Source: Bacteroides fluxus YIT 12057
GTDB taxonomy: Bacteria; Bacteroidota; Bacteroidia; Bacteroidales; Bacteroidaceae
Reading direction: 5' to 3'
Assembly: GCF_000195635.1 (NCBI RefSeq)
Contig: NZ_GL882623.1
Location: 1-64,000 of the forward strand
DNA length: 64,000 bases
The notes beneath the pieces were generated by a model. It saw only the letters and a list, made by a program, of their open reading frames with translations, was not told where the DNA came from and ran no database searches. Positions 1 through 8,943 of the stretch are shown here, one piece after another (position 1 is the first letter of the stretch; every line of letters starts with the position of its first letter). A program made the position numbers and the translations under genes.

Positions 1-327
1 TCCCTTACCGCGCCTGGAATGAGAAATCAATATAGAAAGTGATTACCTTAAATCTTTTCCATACAACTCTTTTCAATTTATATGCAACGAGAGGGTATTC
101 GGATTAGAGGGTAAAAGTCCTTTTTCTTGTGTATGCAACTTATCTTAATCCTAGGGAATATTATGGATCTGAAAAATTTAAAAGTGTTTAAAATCAAAGA
201 TTTATCTTCCGTTTTTACTTCTCTATTTCATTTTTTATTCCTATCTTTACTCTGTGTTAAAGGTGCATTAAGCCCTTTTGTTGGTAAATAATTTAGTTTT
301 TATAAAAGAAAATTTTGTTTTGAGAAA

Positions 328-358
328 ACAATAATAAACTTAAGGCGTTTATTATTGT
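328..358. repeat. Perfect 12-bp inverted repeat upstream of a small exported protein
   Basis: Arms ACAATAATAAAC (328-339) and GTTTATTATTGT (347-358) are exact reverse complements around a 7-nt loop, ending 16 nt before the ATG at 375. It would form a hairpin in the 5-prime leader of the next gene. A regulatory role is inferred only from position. The rest of 1-374 is AT-rich and shows no convincing gene. Confidence 0.5.
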
Positions 359-374
359 AGTATTATTAGACGAC

Positions 375-818
375 ATGAAAACAACTGTAAAGACATTTTG
401 GATTTGTATGGTACTGATGTTGGCTTACAGCATGAGTGGAAAAGCCATTGATCTGACAAAGGTGGATGCTAAGTTGGGTGATGCCGATGCAGTTTCTGTC
501 TCTTCGTCTTTAAGTTCCGCTACTTCTGATAATATTCAAAAACGTACTTCTTTATTTACTAACATTAAGTTTGCATGGACTACGGACATGGAGTTGGGAA
601 GTAAACCTGTTTCTGAAAATTATATTTCCAACCAACAACGTTTGCGTAGAGTTCTTGAAGATAATCTTTTTCTTAGAAATATTCTTTTAATATTATCCAA
701 TCACGAGAATCATCTCGTACAAGGTCGGTCCAAGCTATACTATTCTGACAAAGACCCGTATTATGCATTGACGGGTAGTGACTACTATATCTACACGCTT
801 CGGCGGATTTTGATTTAG
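375..818 (+). CDS. Small exported hypothetical protein
   Basis: A 147-residue protein that I do not recognise by name. It starts with a basic-hydrophobic signal-like segment (residues 1-24, ending near SGKA), followed by a Ser-rich stretch (about 42-52) and a polar C-terminal half with several Tyr residues that ends YYIYTLRRILI. The signal suggests export to the periplasm or beyond. There is no Cys lipobox and no further membrane segment. It precedes the ExbB/TonB operon by 200 bp and may have its own leader hairpin at 328-358. Length and composition fit the small secreted proteins of unknown function common in Bacteroides. No function is assigned. Confidence 0.6.
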   Translation: MKTTVKTFWICMVLMLAYSMSGKAIDLTKVDAKLGDADAVSVSSSLSSATSDNIQKRTSLFTNIKFAWTTDMELGSKPVSENYISNQQRLRRVLEDNLFLRNILLILSNHENHLVQGRSKLYYSDKDPYYALTGSDYYIYTLRRILI

Positions 819-1018
819 CTGGCATTTATTCCTTCTTGTTTTTCCCCTTTGCCCTTCTTTCCTAGGTGTTTGAAAGTAGGTAGCCTTTGGTGTGCATAGC
901 ACTGAAATAAGGTTGCAAGGTTGATTACGTCCTATTGGGAATCGTAACAGGGAAACTATACCCCTACGAATCATTTTTTCAAAAATCAATTTTAATACCA
1001 ACAATTAAACTTTTCATC

Positions 1019-1831
1019 ATGGAAACTACTCAAAAAAAGTCTGCCTCTTTTAAAGGCATCAAATCCGCTGGTTGGGTAATCGTAATTTGTTTTATCATCG
1101 CCCTGCTTATTTTTAACTTTGTATTGGGAAATCCCTCTAACTTCATGAACAATGACCCGAACAACCACCCGTTGCCAGGAAATTTCTTGGGGACTATTTA
1201 TAAAGGTGGATTTATTGTTCCTGTTATCCAAACTCTCTTGCTGACTGTCATTGCCTTGAGTATTGAGCGTTATATCGCTATCCGTGCAGCATTCGGTAAA
1301 GGCTCATTGGTGAAATTTGTGGAAAATATTAAAGCGGCATTGGCTGCCGGCGATATGAATAAGGCTCAGCAGATTTGTGATGCACAACGCGGATCTGTGG
1401 CAAATGTGGTAAATGCCACTTTGAAAAAGTATGCCGAGATGGAGAGTGACACGACTCTGTCTAAAGACCAGAAATTGCTTGCTATCCAGAAAGAACTTGA
1501 AGAGGCTACTGCATTGGAGCTGCCGATGATGGAGCAGAACCTTCCGATTATCGGTACTATTACTACTCTGGGCACATTGATGGGACTGCTCGGTACGGTT
1601 ATCGGTATGATTCGTTCATTTGCCGCTTTGGCTGCCGGAGGTTCTGCCGACTCAATGGCATTGTCTCAAGGTATTTCCGAGGCTTTGATTAATACGGCAT
1701 TCGGTATCTTGACAGGTGCATTGGCTGTTATCTCTTATAACTATTACACCAATAAGATTGATAAACTGACTTACAGCCTTGACGAGGTTGGTTTTTCTAT
1801 CGTACAGACCTTTGCTGCTACACATAAGTAA
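1019..1831 (+). CDS. exbB: MotA/TolQ/ExbB proton channel family protein
   Basis: Pentameric inner-membrane channel subunit of a TonB energy-transducing system; with ExbD it couples proton motive force to TonB-dependent outer-membrane transport. I chose the ATG at 1019 because the in-frame extension to 935 reads a non-hydrophobic leader before METTQKKSASFKG. The 270-residue product has a hydrophobic segment near residues 17-36, a second near 62-83, a cytoplasmic helical domain (about 90-175), and the conserved paired helices (about 178-200 and 218-238) with the Gly/Thr-rich GTLMGLLGTVIGMI stretch typical of ExbB. It is the first gene of an exbB-exbD-exbD-tonB cluster. In Bacteroidetes such clusters often carry two ExbD paralogues, as here. 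Confidence 0.93.
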   Translation: METTQKKSASFKGIKSAGWVIVICFIIALLIFNFVLGNPSNFMNNDPNNHPLPGNFLGTIYKGGFIVPVIQTLLLTVIALSIERYIAIRAAFGKGSLVKFVENIKAALAAGDMNKAQQICDAQRGSVANVVNATLKKYAEMESDTTLSKDQKLLAIQKELEEATALELPMMEQNLPIIGTITTLGTLMGLLGTVIGMIRSFAALAAGGSADSMALSQGISEALINTAFGILTGALAVISYNYYTNKIDKLTYSLDEVGFSIVQTFAATHK

Positions 1832-1942
1832 ATTGATAATTGATAGTTGACAATTGATAATTGGGCAGTGCAAAACTGTTGTATGCCTGTTATTGATTTC
1901 TAAACTTCTAATTTTAAATTCTCAATTTTCAATTTAATAATT

Positions 1943-2548
1943 ATGGGTAGAGTAAAAATAAAAAAGAAAAGTACGTTCATCGACATGACTGCGATGAGTG
2001 ACGTGACCGTATTGCTGCTGACTTTCTTCATGCTGACTTCTACGTTCGTGAAGAAAGAGCCGGTACAGGTTACCACTCCTGCATCAGTTTCCGAGATTAA
2101 GATTCCGGAAACCAACATCCTTCAGATATTGGTCGATCCGAACGGAAAAATATTCATGAGTCTGGATAAGCAGTCCGACTTGCGCAATGTGTTGGAGGCT
2201 ATGGGGCAAGAGTATGGAGTGACTTTCACTCCTGAAGAAATCAAGAAATTTACGCTGGCAACTACTTTCGGGGTACCGATGAAGAGCATGAAGAAATTTC
2301 TGGATTTGCCGCAAGACCAGCAAGATGCTGTATTAAAGAATGAAGGAATACCGGCAGACAGCATTGACAATCAGTTTAAAGCCTGGGTACGCAATGCCCG
2401 TGCTGCGAACAGTGATCTGCGTATTGCTATCAAGGCAGACGCCAATACTCCTTATTCCGTAATCAAGAATGTAATGAACTCACTGCAGGACCTTAGGGAG
2501 AACCGGTATAATCTGATTACTTCTCTGAAGACGACGAGTGACGAGTAA
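1943..2548 (+). CDS. exbD: ExbD/TolR biopolymer transport protein (paralogue 1)
   Basis: Inner-membrane partner of ExbB with one N-terminal transmembrane helix (about residues 18-36) and a periplasmic domain. The proton-carrying Asp of the family is visible as D20 in the MSDVTVLLLTFFML segment. At 201 residues it is longer than the E. coli protein (about 141), with an additional helical, Asp/Lys-rich periplasmic stretch. It follows exbB after a 111-bp AT-rich gap containing repeated AATTGATAATTG-like words, and precedes a second exbD. Confidence 0.9.
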   Translation: MGRVKIKKKSTFIDMTAMSDVTVLLLTFFMLTSTFVKKEPVQVTTPASVSEIKIPETNILQILVDPNGKIFMSLDKQSDLRNVLEAMGQEYGVTFTPEEIKKFTLATTFGVPMKSMKKFLDLPQDQQDAVLKNEGIPADSIDNQFKAWVRNARAANSDLRIAIKADANTPYSVIKNVMNSLQDLRENRYNLITSLKTTSDE

Positions 2549-2594
2549 CACGTTGCAAGTGATGAGTTACAAGTAGAAAAAGAAAGGAAACATT

Positions 2595-3245
2595 ATGGCT
2601 GAAATACAAGAAAGCGGCAATAAGAAAGGCGGGAAAAGCAAGCAAAAAAAGATGACCGTTAGGGTGGACTTTACCCCGATGGTGGACATGAATATGTTGC
2701 TGATTACCTTCTTCATGCTTTGTACTTCGCTGAGTAAACCTCAGACTATGGAGATAAGCATGCCGAGCAACGATAAAAGCATTACCGAGGAACAGCAGAG
2801 TAAAGTGAAAGCATCCCAAGCCATCACATTGCTGCTGGGTGATGACGACAAATTGTATTATTATGACGGTGAGCCCAATTACAAAGACTATACATCGCTG
2901 AAGGAAACTACCTATCAGCCGGATGGTTTGAGGGATATGCTCCTGAGACGTAATAGGACTGCTGTGAATGAAGTGAACAAGCTGAAGCAGCAGAAGATGG
3001 AACTGAAGATATCAGAGGAAGATTTTACGAAACGGCTTTCCGAGATAAAAAGCGGGAAGGATACGCCTACGGTTATCATCAAGGCTACTGATGCGGCGTC
3101 GTATAAGAATCTGATTGATGCTCTCGATGAAATGCAAATATGTAATATAGGTAAGTATGTGATAACGGATATCGCCGAAGCTGACGAGTTTCTGATGAAG
3201 AACTATGAAAGCAAAGGTGAATTGTCTCAGAACATTGCCGAATAA
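2595..3245 (+). CDS. exbD: ExbD/TolR biopolymer transport protein (paralogue 2)
   Basis: Second ExbD-type subunit, 216 residues, with a Lys-rich cytoplasmic N-terminus (about 1-22) and a single membrane helix (about 28-47). The family Asp is D31 in FTPMVDMNMLLITFFML. The periplasmic part is extended and rich in Lys and Glu between about 110 and 155. A clear GAAAGGA ribosome-binding site lies before the ATG. Its membrane segment differs from paralogue 1, so the pair may form a heteromeric ExbD assembly in the ExbB pore (inference from gene order). tonB starts 28 bp downstream. Confidence 0.9.
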   Translation: MAEIQESGNKKGGKSKQKKMTVRVDFTPMVDMNMLLITFFMLCTSLSKPQTMEISMPSNDKSITEEQQSKVKASQAITLLLGDDDKLYYYDGEPNYKDYTSLKETTYQPDGLRDMLLRRNRTAVNEVNKLKQQKMELKISEEDFTKRLSEIKSGKDTPTVIIKATDAASYKNLIDALDEMQICNIGKYVITDIAEADEFLMKNYESKGELSQNIAE

Positions 3246-3273
3246 TGTGTAACACCTAAAACGATAAAAGAAT

Positions 3274-4089
3274 ATGGCTAAAGTAGATTTAAGTTCTGCG
3301 GAATGGTGTGACCTTATATTCAACGGCAAGAATAAAGCGTATGGCGCCTATAAGATGAGGGAAAATTCTCCCAAACGTCACAACATAGCTGTTGTATTGG
3401 TGATAGTGATTGCCTTGGTGGGCTTCAGCGTCCCTACCTTGATAAAGATGGCTACTCCCAAACAGAAGGAAGTGATGACGGAAGTGACTACCCTTTCACA
3501 ACTGGAAGAACCGGAAGTGAAACAAGAGGAAATGAAACGTGTGGAACCGGTGGCTCCGCCTCCTCCCGCATTGAAAAGTTCTATCAAGTTTACAGCTCCT
3601 GTCATTAAGAAGGACGAGGAGGTAAGGGATGAAGACGAGATCAAGAGCCAGGAGGAGCTTACCCAGACCAAGGTTGCTATTTCCATTGCCGATGTGAAAG
3701 GCAATGACGAAGAAAACGGCAAGGACATCGCTGATTTGAAGCAAGTGGTTACCCAGGCTCCGGTGGAAGAAGAAAAGGTATTTGACATGGTAGAGCAGAT
3801 GCCGCAGTTCCCCGGCGGTCAGACTGAGTTGCTGAAATACATCGCCAACCATTTGAAGTATCCGACCATCGCCGCTGAAAACGGTGTACAGGGACGCGTG
3901 ACCTGTCAGTTTGTGGTGGGTAAAGACGGCAAGGTGCGTGACGTAAAGGTCATCAAGACCTTGGACCCTTATTGCGATAAAGAAGCAATCCGGGTAATCA
4001 TGTCAATGCCCAACTGGATTCCCGGCAAGCAGAACGGTGCGGCGGTGGCTGTGAAATATACAGTGCCCATTACCTTCAGATTACAATAA
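3274..4089 (+). CDS. tonB: TonB family energy transducer
   Basis: Spans the inner membrane and periplasm to deliver energy to TonB-dependent receptors. The 271-residue protein has a cytoplasmic N-terminus with the Bacteroidetes signature FNGKNKAYGAYKMR (about 16-29), one membrane helix (about 38-58), a Pro/Glu/Lys-rich periplasmic linker including a PPPP run (about 75-180), and a C-terminal TonB domain (about 190-271) with YPTIAAENGVQGRV and IPGKQNGAAVAVKYTVPI. It ends with TAA at 4087-4089 and the next gene begins within about 10 bp, so the two are probably co-transcribed. Confidence 0.93.
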   Translation: MAKVDLSSAEWCDLIFNGKNKAYGAYKMRENSPKRHNIAVVLVIVIALVGFSVPTLIKMATPKQKEVMTEVTTLSQLEEPEVKQEEMKRVEPVAPPPPALKSSIKFTAPVIKKDEEVRDEDEIKSQEELTQTKVAISIADVKGNDEENGKDIADLKQVVTQAPVEEEKVFDMVEQMPQFPGGQTELLKYIANHLKYPTIAAENGVQGRVTCQFVVGKDGKVRDVKVIKTLDPYCDKEAIRVIMSMPNWIPGKQNGAAVAVKYTVPITFRLQ

Positions 4090-4099
4090 TGTGTGTGTG

Positions 4100-5050
4100 A
4101 TGAAAACGGTGAAACAACTTCAGCTTTCAGGCTTGCTGGCGATGCTGGCTCTTTTGTCAGCCTGCCAGGGCAAGCCCAAGGACGGACAGACGGATACCTA
4201 TACTTCCGGTGTGGTTGCAATTGCTGCCGACGAAAGTTTCCGACCCATTGTACAGGAAGAAATCAATGTATTCGAAGGTCTGTTTCCCTTGGCAGGAATT
4301 GTGCCCCGTTATGTGACGGAAGTGGAAGCCGTCAATCTCTTGCTCAAGGACAGTCTGCGGTTGGCTATAACCAGCCGTAGGCTGACTCCGGAGGAGATGA
4401 ACTCCTTTAACAGCCGTAAATTTTTTCCGCAGGAGATAAAGATCGCTACGGACGGTCTGGCGCTTATTACTCATAAGGGGAATCCCGATACCTTGATTAC
4501 CGTGAGTGATATCCGTAATATCTTGACGGGCAAGATTACGCGGTGGAAGGAACTTTATCCGGAATCTGCATTGAAAGACATCAGTCTGGTGTTTGACAAC
4601 AAGAATTCCAGTACGGTGCGTTTTGCAGTTGATTCCATTTGCAAGGGAGCTGCGCTTTCAAATCGGGTAAAGGCGTTGAAGACCAATAAGGAGGTCATTG
4701 ACTATGTGTCAAGAACGCCGGATGCCGTCGGCATTATCGGTGTGAACTGGTTGAGTGACCGGAATGACAGTACGGGGCTTTCTTTCAGCAAGGAGGTACA
4801 GGTGATGTCCGTCAGTGCAGCCGGTAAGGCTACGCCGGAAAACAGTTACAAGCCTTATCAGGCATATTTGTTTTATGGCGACTATCCGCTGGCACGCAGC
4901 ATTTATGTCTTGTTGAATGATCCGCGGAGCGCTCTTCCGTGGGGCTTTGCTTCTTTCCTCGCATCCGACCGGGGGCAGCGGATTATATTAAAGTCGGGAC
5001 TAGTGCCTGCCACCCAACCGGTGCGCGTGGTAAACGTCAAGGATGAATAA
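4100..5050 (+). CDS. PstS-like phosphate-binding lipoprotein
   Basis: Substrate-binding protein of the PstS/periplasmic binding superfamily. The ATG at 4100 is preferred over the in-frame GTG at 4091 because it gives a compact signal peptide with a lipobox LLSAC (mature Cys near residue 22). The 316-residue product contains the alternation typical of this family: VAIAADESFRPIVQEE near the start, a LALITHKGNPDTLITVSDI hinge and SSTVRFAVDS in the second lobe. It lies between tonB and a TPR protein in one transcription unit, with no PstCAB permease nearby. It may therefore act as a periplasmic sensor or binding component of the TonB system rather than as a conventional importer subunit (inference). 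Confidence 0.8.
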   Translation: MKTVKQLQLSGLLAMLALLSACQGKPKDGQTDTYTSGVVAIAADESFRPIVQEEINVFEGLFPLAGIVPRYVTEVEAVNLLLKDSLRLAITSRRLTPEEMNSFNSRKFFPQEIKIATDGLALITHKGNPDTLITVSDIRNILTGKITRWKELYPESALKDISLVFDNKNSSTVRFAVDSICKGAALSNRVKALKTNKEVIDYVSRTPDAVGIIGVNWLSDRNDSTGLSFSKEVQVMSVSAAGKATPENSYKPYQAYLFYGDYPLARSIYVLLNDPRSALPWGFASFLASDRGQRIILKSGLVPATQPVRVVNVKDE

Positions 5051-5055
5051 CTAAA

Positions 5056-6501
5056 ATGAAAGCTAAAATGAAACGTAGATTTGTATTATGTATGGGAGCG
5101 ATACTGCTGACAGGTACGCTCGCCGCACAAACGCCGGTGCCCGAGTGGCAGGCGGGGGTAGATAAGGTTAAAAGTCTGGTTAAGGACAACCTGGATCAAG
5201 CTTCGGAAGAAGCCGGTGAATTGTTGAAAGGCAAGAATAAGAAAAATGTGGAGCTGGTAACTTCCATAGCCCGCGTTTATCTGGACGCCGGAAAGCTGAC
5301 GGAAGCGGAAGCCTATTTGGAGAAGGCCCGGAAGGCCGACCACAAGGCTCCCGAGGTATCAGTCCTGGAAGGTGACATCGCTTTGGCCCGGAAAGATGTG
5401 GGCAAGGCGTGCCAGTTGTATGAGCAAGCCATTTATTTTGATCCTGACTGCAAGGAAGCCTATCTCAAGTATGCACAGGCCTATAAGTCGGCCAGTCCTG
5501 CGCAGGCCATCGAGAAGTTACAGCAACTGAAGGCAATCGCTCCGGACTATCTGGAAGCTGATAAGGTGCTGGCCGAAGTATATTATGCCAACAATCATTT
5601 CGGCAAGGCGGCCGAGGCGTATGCAAAGTTCATCGATACTCCCATCGCCACGGAAGATGATATTTTGAAATATGCCTTTGCTTTGTTCCTGAACCATGAT
5701 TTCGAGAAATCTTTGCAGGTTGCCCAAAAAGGATTGCAGCAAAATGCCCGTCATGCGGCATTCAATCGTCTTGCAATGTATAATTATACCGACTTGAAGC
5801 GTTATGAAGAAGCCGAAAAAGCGGCTGATGCCTTCTTCAATGATTCGGATAATGCCGATTATTCCTATCTGGACTATCGCTATTACGGAGCTTTGTTGAG
5901 TGCCTTGAAGAAATACGACCGGGCTGTCATGGAATATGGCAAGGCTCTGGAAAAAGACAGTACTCAGAATGACGTTTGGCGGGAAATTTCCGATGCATAC
6001 GAGCAGGATAACAATTATGCCCGGGCAATTATCGCTTATCAAAAATATTATGATTCGTTGGATCAAGATAAAAAGGCGCCCGAAACCTTATTCCAGTTAG
6101 GACGCCTATATTACGGGCAAGGGACTTCTACGGATACCCTTGCCGTCCGGCCTGCCGACCGTAAGGCGGCTTTACAGGCAGCAGACTCTGTGTTCACTCT
6201 TGTCTCTGAACAAGCTCCCGGCAGTTACTTGGGAGAGCTGTGGCGTGCCAGAACCAATTCCGCTATGGACCCTGAAACGACAGAGGGTCTTGCGAAGCCT
6301 CATTATGAGAAGGTTGTGGACATTCTCCTGGCTAAAAACGAACCGAAGTACAACTCTGCATTGATAGAGTGCTACAGTTATCTGGGCTACTACTATCTGT
6401 TGAAGAGTGATTATCCTGCTTCGAAAGAGTATTGGAATAAAATTCTGGCTATCGACCCCACCAACGCTACTGCAAAGAAAGCGTTGGACGGCATCAAATA
6501 G
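5056..6501 (+). CDS. Exported tetratricopeptide repeat protein
   Basis: A 481-residue protein with a signal peptide (about 1-24, ending TLAAQ) and many TPR-like helical pairs, such as AEAYLEKARKADHKAPEV, ACQLYEQAIYFDPDCKEAYLKYAQAY, AVMEYGKALEKDSTQNDVW and SKEYWNKILAIDPTNATAKKAL. TPR arrays are protein-protein scaffolds; export places this one in the periplasm. It is the last gene of the exbB-tonB cluster, 5 bp after the PstS-like gene, and is followed by a terminator. An ATG at 5068 (MKRRFVL) is an alternative start that would also leave an intact signal peptide. Function in the TonB complex is inferred from linkage. Confidence 0.85.
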   Translation: MKAKMKRRFVLCMGAILLTGTLAAQTPVPEWQAGVDKVKSLVKDNLDQASEEAGELLKGKNKKNVELVTSIARVYLDAGKLTEAEAYLEKARKADHKAPEVSVLEGDIALARKDVGKACQLYEQAIYFDPDCKEAYLKYAQAYKSASPAQAIEKLQQLKAIAPDYLEADKVLAEVYYANNHFGKAAEAYAKFIDTPIATEDDILKYAFALFLNHDFEKSLQVAQKGLQQNARHAAFNRLAMYNYTDLKRYEEAEKAADAFFNDSDNADYSYLDYRYYGALLSALKKYDRAVMEYGKALEKDSTQNDVWREISDAYEQDNNYARAIIAYQKYYDSLDQDKKAPETLFQLGRLYYGQGTSTDTLAVRPADRKAALQAADSVFTLVSEQAPGSYLGELWRARTNSAMDPETTEGLAKPHYEKVVDILLAKNEPKYNSALIECYSYLGYYYLLKSDYPASKEYWNKILAIDPTNATAKKALDGIK

Positions 6502-6527
6502 CAATAATTTTAGTTGTTTGTCGTGTC

Positions 6528-6567
6528 GGGAGGAGTGGAGAGTGATTCTTAGCTCCTCCTTTTTTTG
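6528..6567 (+). terminator. Rho-independent terminator after the tonB/TPR operon
   Basis: Stem GGAGGAG (6529-6535) pairs with CTCCTCC (6553-6559) and is followed by a T7 run. It lies 27 nt after the TPR gene stop codon. From here to 6787 I see no gene. Confidence 0.6.
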
Positions 6568-6787
6568 CCCTTTTGTAACCTGTTTTCATTCTTCTTTTTG
6601 ATGTCCTACCAGACCCTCTTCTTCTTTTTACTAAAACTCGGATGACGATTTATTAAATCATTTTCTCATGCTCTGCAGTAGCTTTTGAGAGGGTTTTTAA
6701 AGAAAGCCTGCTCAGTCTGGTATCTGTCAAATAAAATGAAGGCATGTACTTCCCCGGATTATTTTTATTATTTTCTTCCTGAAACGC

Positions 6788-6817
6788 TTGTTGTTCTAAA
6801 AAGAATATATACTTTTG
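6788..6817 (+). promoter_or_regulatory. Bacteroides-type promoter for the ABC/GntR operon
   Basis: TTG (6788-6790), a 19-nt spacer and TACTTTTG (6810-6817) match the Bacteroides -33/-7 pattern. It lies 57 nt upstream of the ATG at 6875. Confidence 0.55.
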
Positions 6818-6874
6818 CGGTGTACTATTATACTAATACACGTAAACAATATAATCTTTAATAGATCCAAGCGT

Positions 6875-7729
6875 ATGTTACAAGTAGAAAACATTTCATT
6901 TAGCTATCGCAGGGGCAAGAAAGAAGTCCTGAGCGATTTTTCGCTTTCGCTGGAGAAGGGTAGGGTATATGGCTTGTTGGGAAAGAACGGAGCCGGTAAA
7001 TCCACGCTGCTTTATCTGATGAGCGGTTTGCTCACTCCCAAACACGGGAAAGTGATGTATCATGATACCGATGTGCGCCGTCGGTTGCCTATTACCCTGC
7101 AGGACATGTTTCTGGTACCCGAAGAATTTGAACTGCCGCCTATTTCCTTGGTCAGCTACATCGAGTTGAACGGTAACTTCTACCCTCGTTTCAGCAAAGA
7201 GGATATGGTGAAGTATCTGCACTTCTTTGAAATGGACTTGGACACGGACTTGGGAGCCTTGTCTATGGGGCAGAAGAAGAAAGTCTTTATGAGCTTTGCA
7301 TTGGCCACCAATACCTCGTTGCTGCTGATGGATGAACCCACCAATGGACTGGATATTCCGGGCAAGAGCCAGTTCCGTAAATTCATCGCTTCGGGCATGT
7401 CGGATGATAAAACAATCGTGATCTCTACCCATCAAGTTCGCGATATTGATAAGGTGCTGGATCATGTATTGATCATGGATAACAGCCATGTCTTGCTGGA
7501 CCAGTCCATTACCAGTATCTGTGACAAGTTGCTGTTTGTAGAAAGTGACGACCGTGAGTTGGCCAAGACTGCACTCTATACGCTTCCGTCCGTACAAGGA
7601 AATCTCCTTTTATTGCCTAATACGGAAAATGAAGAATCGGAAATTAATCTAGAACTGCTGTTTGGCGCTACACTTGCTATGCCCGATAAGATAGTGGAAA
7701 TGTTTCACGCTAAAATGAACGAACAATGA
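6875..7729 (+). CDS. ABC transporter ATP-binding protein
   Basis: ATPase subunit of an ABC exporter. The start at 6875 (MLQVENISFSYRRG) is chosen because the longer reading from 6815 would begin inside the promoter. The 284-residue product carries Walker A GKNGAGKST, the signature LSMGQKKKVF (LSxGQ form) and Walker B LLLMDEPTNGLD followed by the H-loop ISTHQ. It overlaps the next gene, a membrane protein, by 4 nt (ATGA), which indicates translational coupling. A YtrA-type GntR repressor follows, the classic arrangement for cell-envelope-stress ABC systems. The exported substrate is unknown. Confidence 0.9.
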   Translation: MLQVENISFSYRRGKKEVLSDFSLSLEKGRVYGLLGKNGAGKSTLLYLMSGLLTPKHGKVMYHDTDVRRRLPITLQDMFLVPEEFELPPISLVSYIELNGNFYPRFSKEDMVKYLHFFEMDLDTDLGALSMGQKKKVFMSFALATNTSLLLMDEPTNGLDIPGKSQFRKFIASGMSDDKTIVISTHQVRDIDKVLDHVLIMDNSHVLLDQSITSICDKLLFVESDDRELAKTALYTLPSVQGNLLLLPNTENEESEINLELLFGATLAMPDKIVEMFHAKMNEQ

Positions 7730-8562
7730 TACGAGATACTTTTTTTGATTGGCATCGTTTCGTAAATGTATGCCGCAAGGAGATGGTGGAGGGTTGGAAG
7801 GCCAATCTGCTCCGCATGGTGCTGATGTATGGTGTGTTGGCGATTGCGCTTGTCTGGAATGCCTACGTTGAATACGACGGAGATAGAAGCAGGGAGGCGA
7901 TAGAAAGGAACGTTTGGTCATTCGGCATTGTGGCCTTTATCTGGGGCATCACGGTGATGGGCTGTCTCAGTGCTTCGTTTACCATGGAACGCATGAAGAC
8001 GAAGACCAGCCGGATGGCTATGCTGATGACGCCCGCCACTATGTTTGAGAAGTTTTTTGCACGCTGGGTAGTGTTTACGTTCGTGTTTCTGGTAGTTTAT
8101 ATTATAGCCTATAAATTGGCGGATTGGACGCGTATCTTGGTTTTCATGGCGAAATATCCCGAAATGGACCATATTGGGCAAGTTCCGCTATGCTCCCACA
8201 TGGTCAGTGAGTGTAGAACTTGTACTGAACATTGGACGGCTTTTCCCGATTATTGGAGATTCATGCTCGGTGTGAGCGGTTATTTCTTTTTCCAGTCTTG
8301 TTTTGTGCTTGGCAGTTCCATCTGGCCGAAGAATGCTTTCCTGAAGACGTTTGCTGCCGGAGTAATCATCGTTATCGTCTATGCCCTGATAGGGACTATG
8401 CTTGCCAAGCTGCTGATATCTGACTACTATGTGGATAGAGAACATCCTTCGGAGGAGGCGCTGTGGGCTTGTATGACGGTGGTTGCCTTTGCGATGGCTC
8501 TTTTCAACTGGATACTTGCCTATTTCCGTTTCAAAGAATCTGAAATCATTAACCGCTGGTAA
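7726..8562 (+). CDS. ABC transporter membrane protein
   Basis: A 278-residue integral membrane protein with about six hydrophobic segments (near residues 20-45, 65-85, 105-135, 175-195, 205-230 and 245-265). The start overlaps the ATPase stop (ATGA), so it is the likely permease partner. The loop around residues 140-175 contains several Cys and His residues. I recognise no more specific family, and the assignment as permease rests on context and topology. Confidence 0.75.
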   Translation: MIRDTFFDWHRFVNVCRKEMVEGWKANLLRMVLMYGVLAIALVWNAYVEYDGDRSREAIERNVWSFGIVAFIWGITVMGCLSASFTMERMKTKTSRMAMLMTPATMFEKFFARWVVFTFVFLVVYIIAYKLADWTRILVFMAKYPEMDHIGQVPLCSHMVSECRTCTEHWTAFPDYWRFMLGVSGYFFFQSCFVLGSSIWPKNAFLKTFAAGVIIVIVYALIGTMLAKLLISDYYVDREHPSEEALWACMTVVAFAMALFNWILAYFRFKESEIINRW

Positions 8563-8567
8563 AGAAT

Positions 8568-8936
8568 ATGAATTTCAAAGAAAGTAAAGCCATCTACCTG
8601 CAAATAGCAGACCGCATTTGCGACGAAGTGCTTCTGGGCCACTACCGGGAGGAAGGACGTATTCCTTCGGTAAGGGAGTATGCGGCTGTGGTAGAGGTTA
8701 ACGCCAATACGGTGATGCGCTCGTACGATTACCTGCAGACGCAAGGGGTTATTTATAACAAACGGGGTATCGGTTACTTTGTATCTGCCGGTGCACGTAA
8801 GCTAATCCTTTCGTTGCGGAAAGAATATTTCCTGAAAGAAGAAGTGGATTATTTCTTCAAACAGATATTTACATTGGGTATTTCTGCCGGAGAACTGGCG
8901 GATATGTACCGCGAGTTTACCAAGAAACAAAAATAA
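8568..8936 (+). CDS. GntR family transcriptional regulator, YtrA type
   Basis: A 122-residue DNA-binding protein with the N-terminal winged helix-turn-helix of GntR (KAIYLQIADRICDEVLLGHY, IPSVREYAA, VNANTVMRSYDYLQTQGVIY) and only a short helical C-terminal extension. Short size and absence of a ligand domain place it in the YtrA subgroup, which typically represses a linked ABC transporter operon. It begins 5 bp after the membrane gene, consistent with autoregulation of this operon through the promoter at 6788. Confidence 0.9.
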   Translation: MNFKESKAIYLQIADRICDEVLLGHYREEGRIPSVREYAAVVEVNANTVMRSYDYLQTQGVIYNKRGIGYFVSAGARKLILSLRKEYFLKEEVDYFFKQIFTLGISAGELADMYREFTKKQK

Positions 8937-8943
8937 AGTAATT

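Noticed and set aside
3..35. Possible last ten codons of a gene running in from the left edge (PYRAWNEKSI then stop)
   Set aside because: Too short to support; no independent evidence of coding.
935..1018. N-terminal extension of exbB from an upstream ATG
   Set aside because: The additional 28 residues are not family-like, and METTQKKS at 1019 gives the expected N-terminus.
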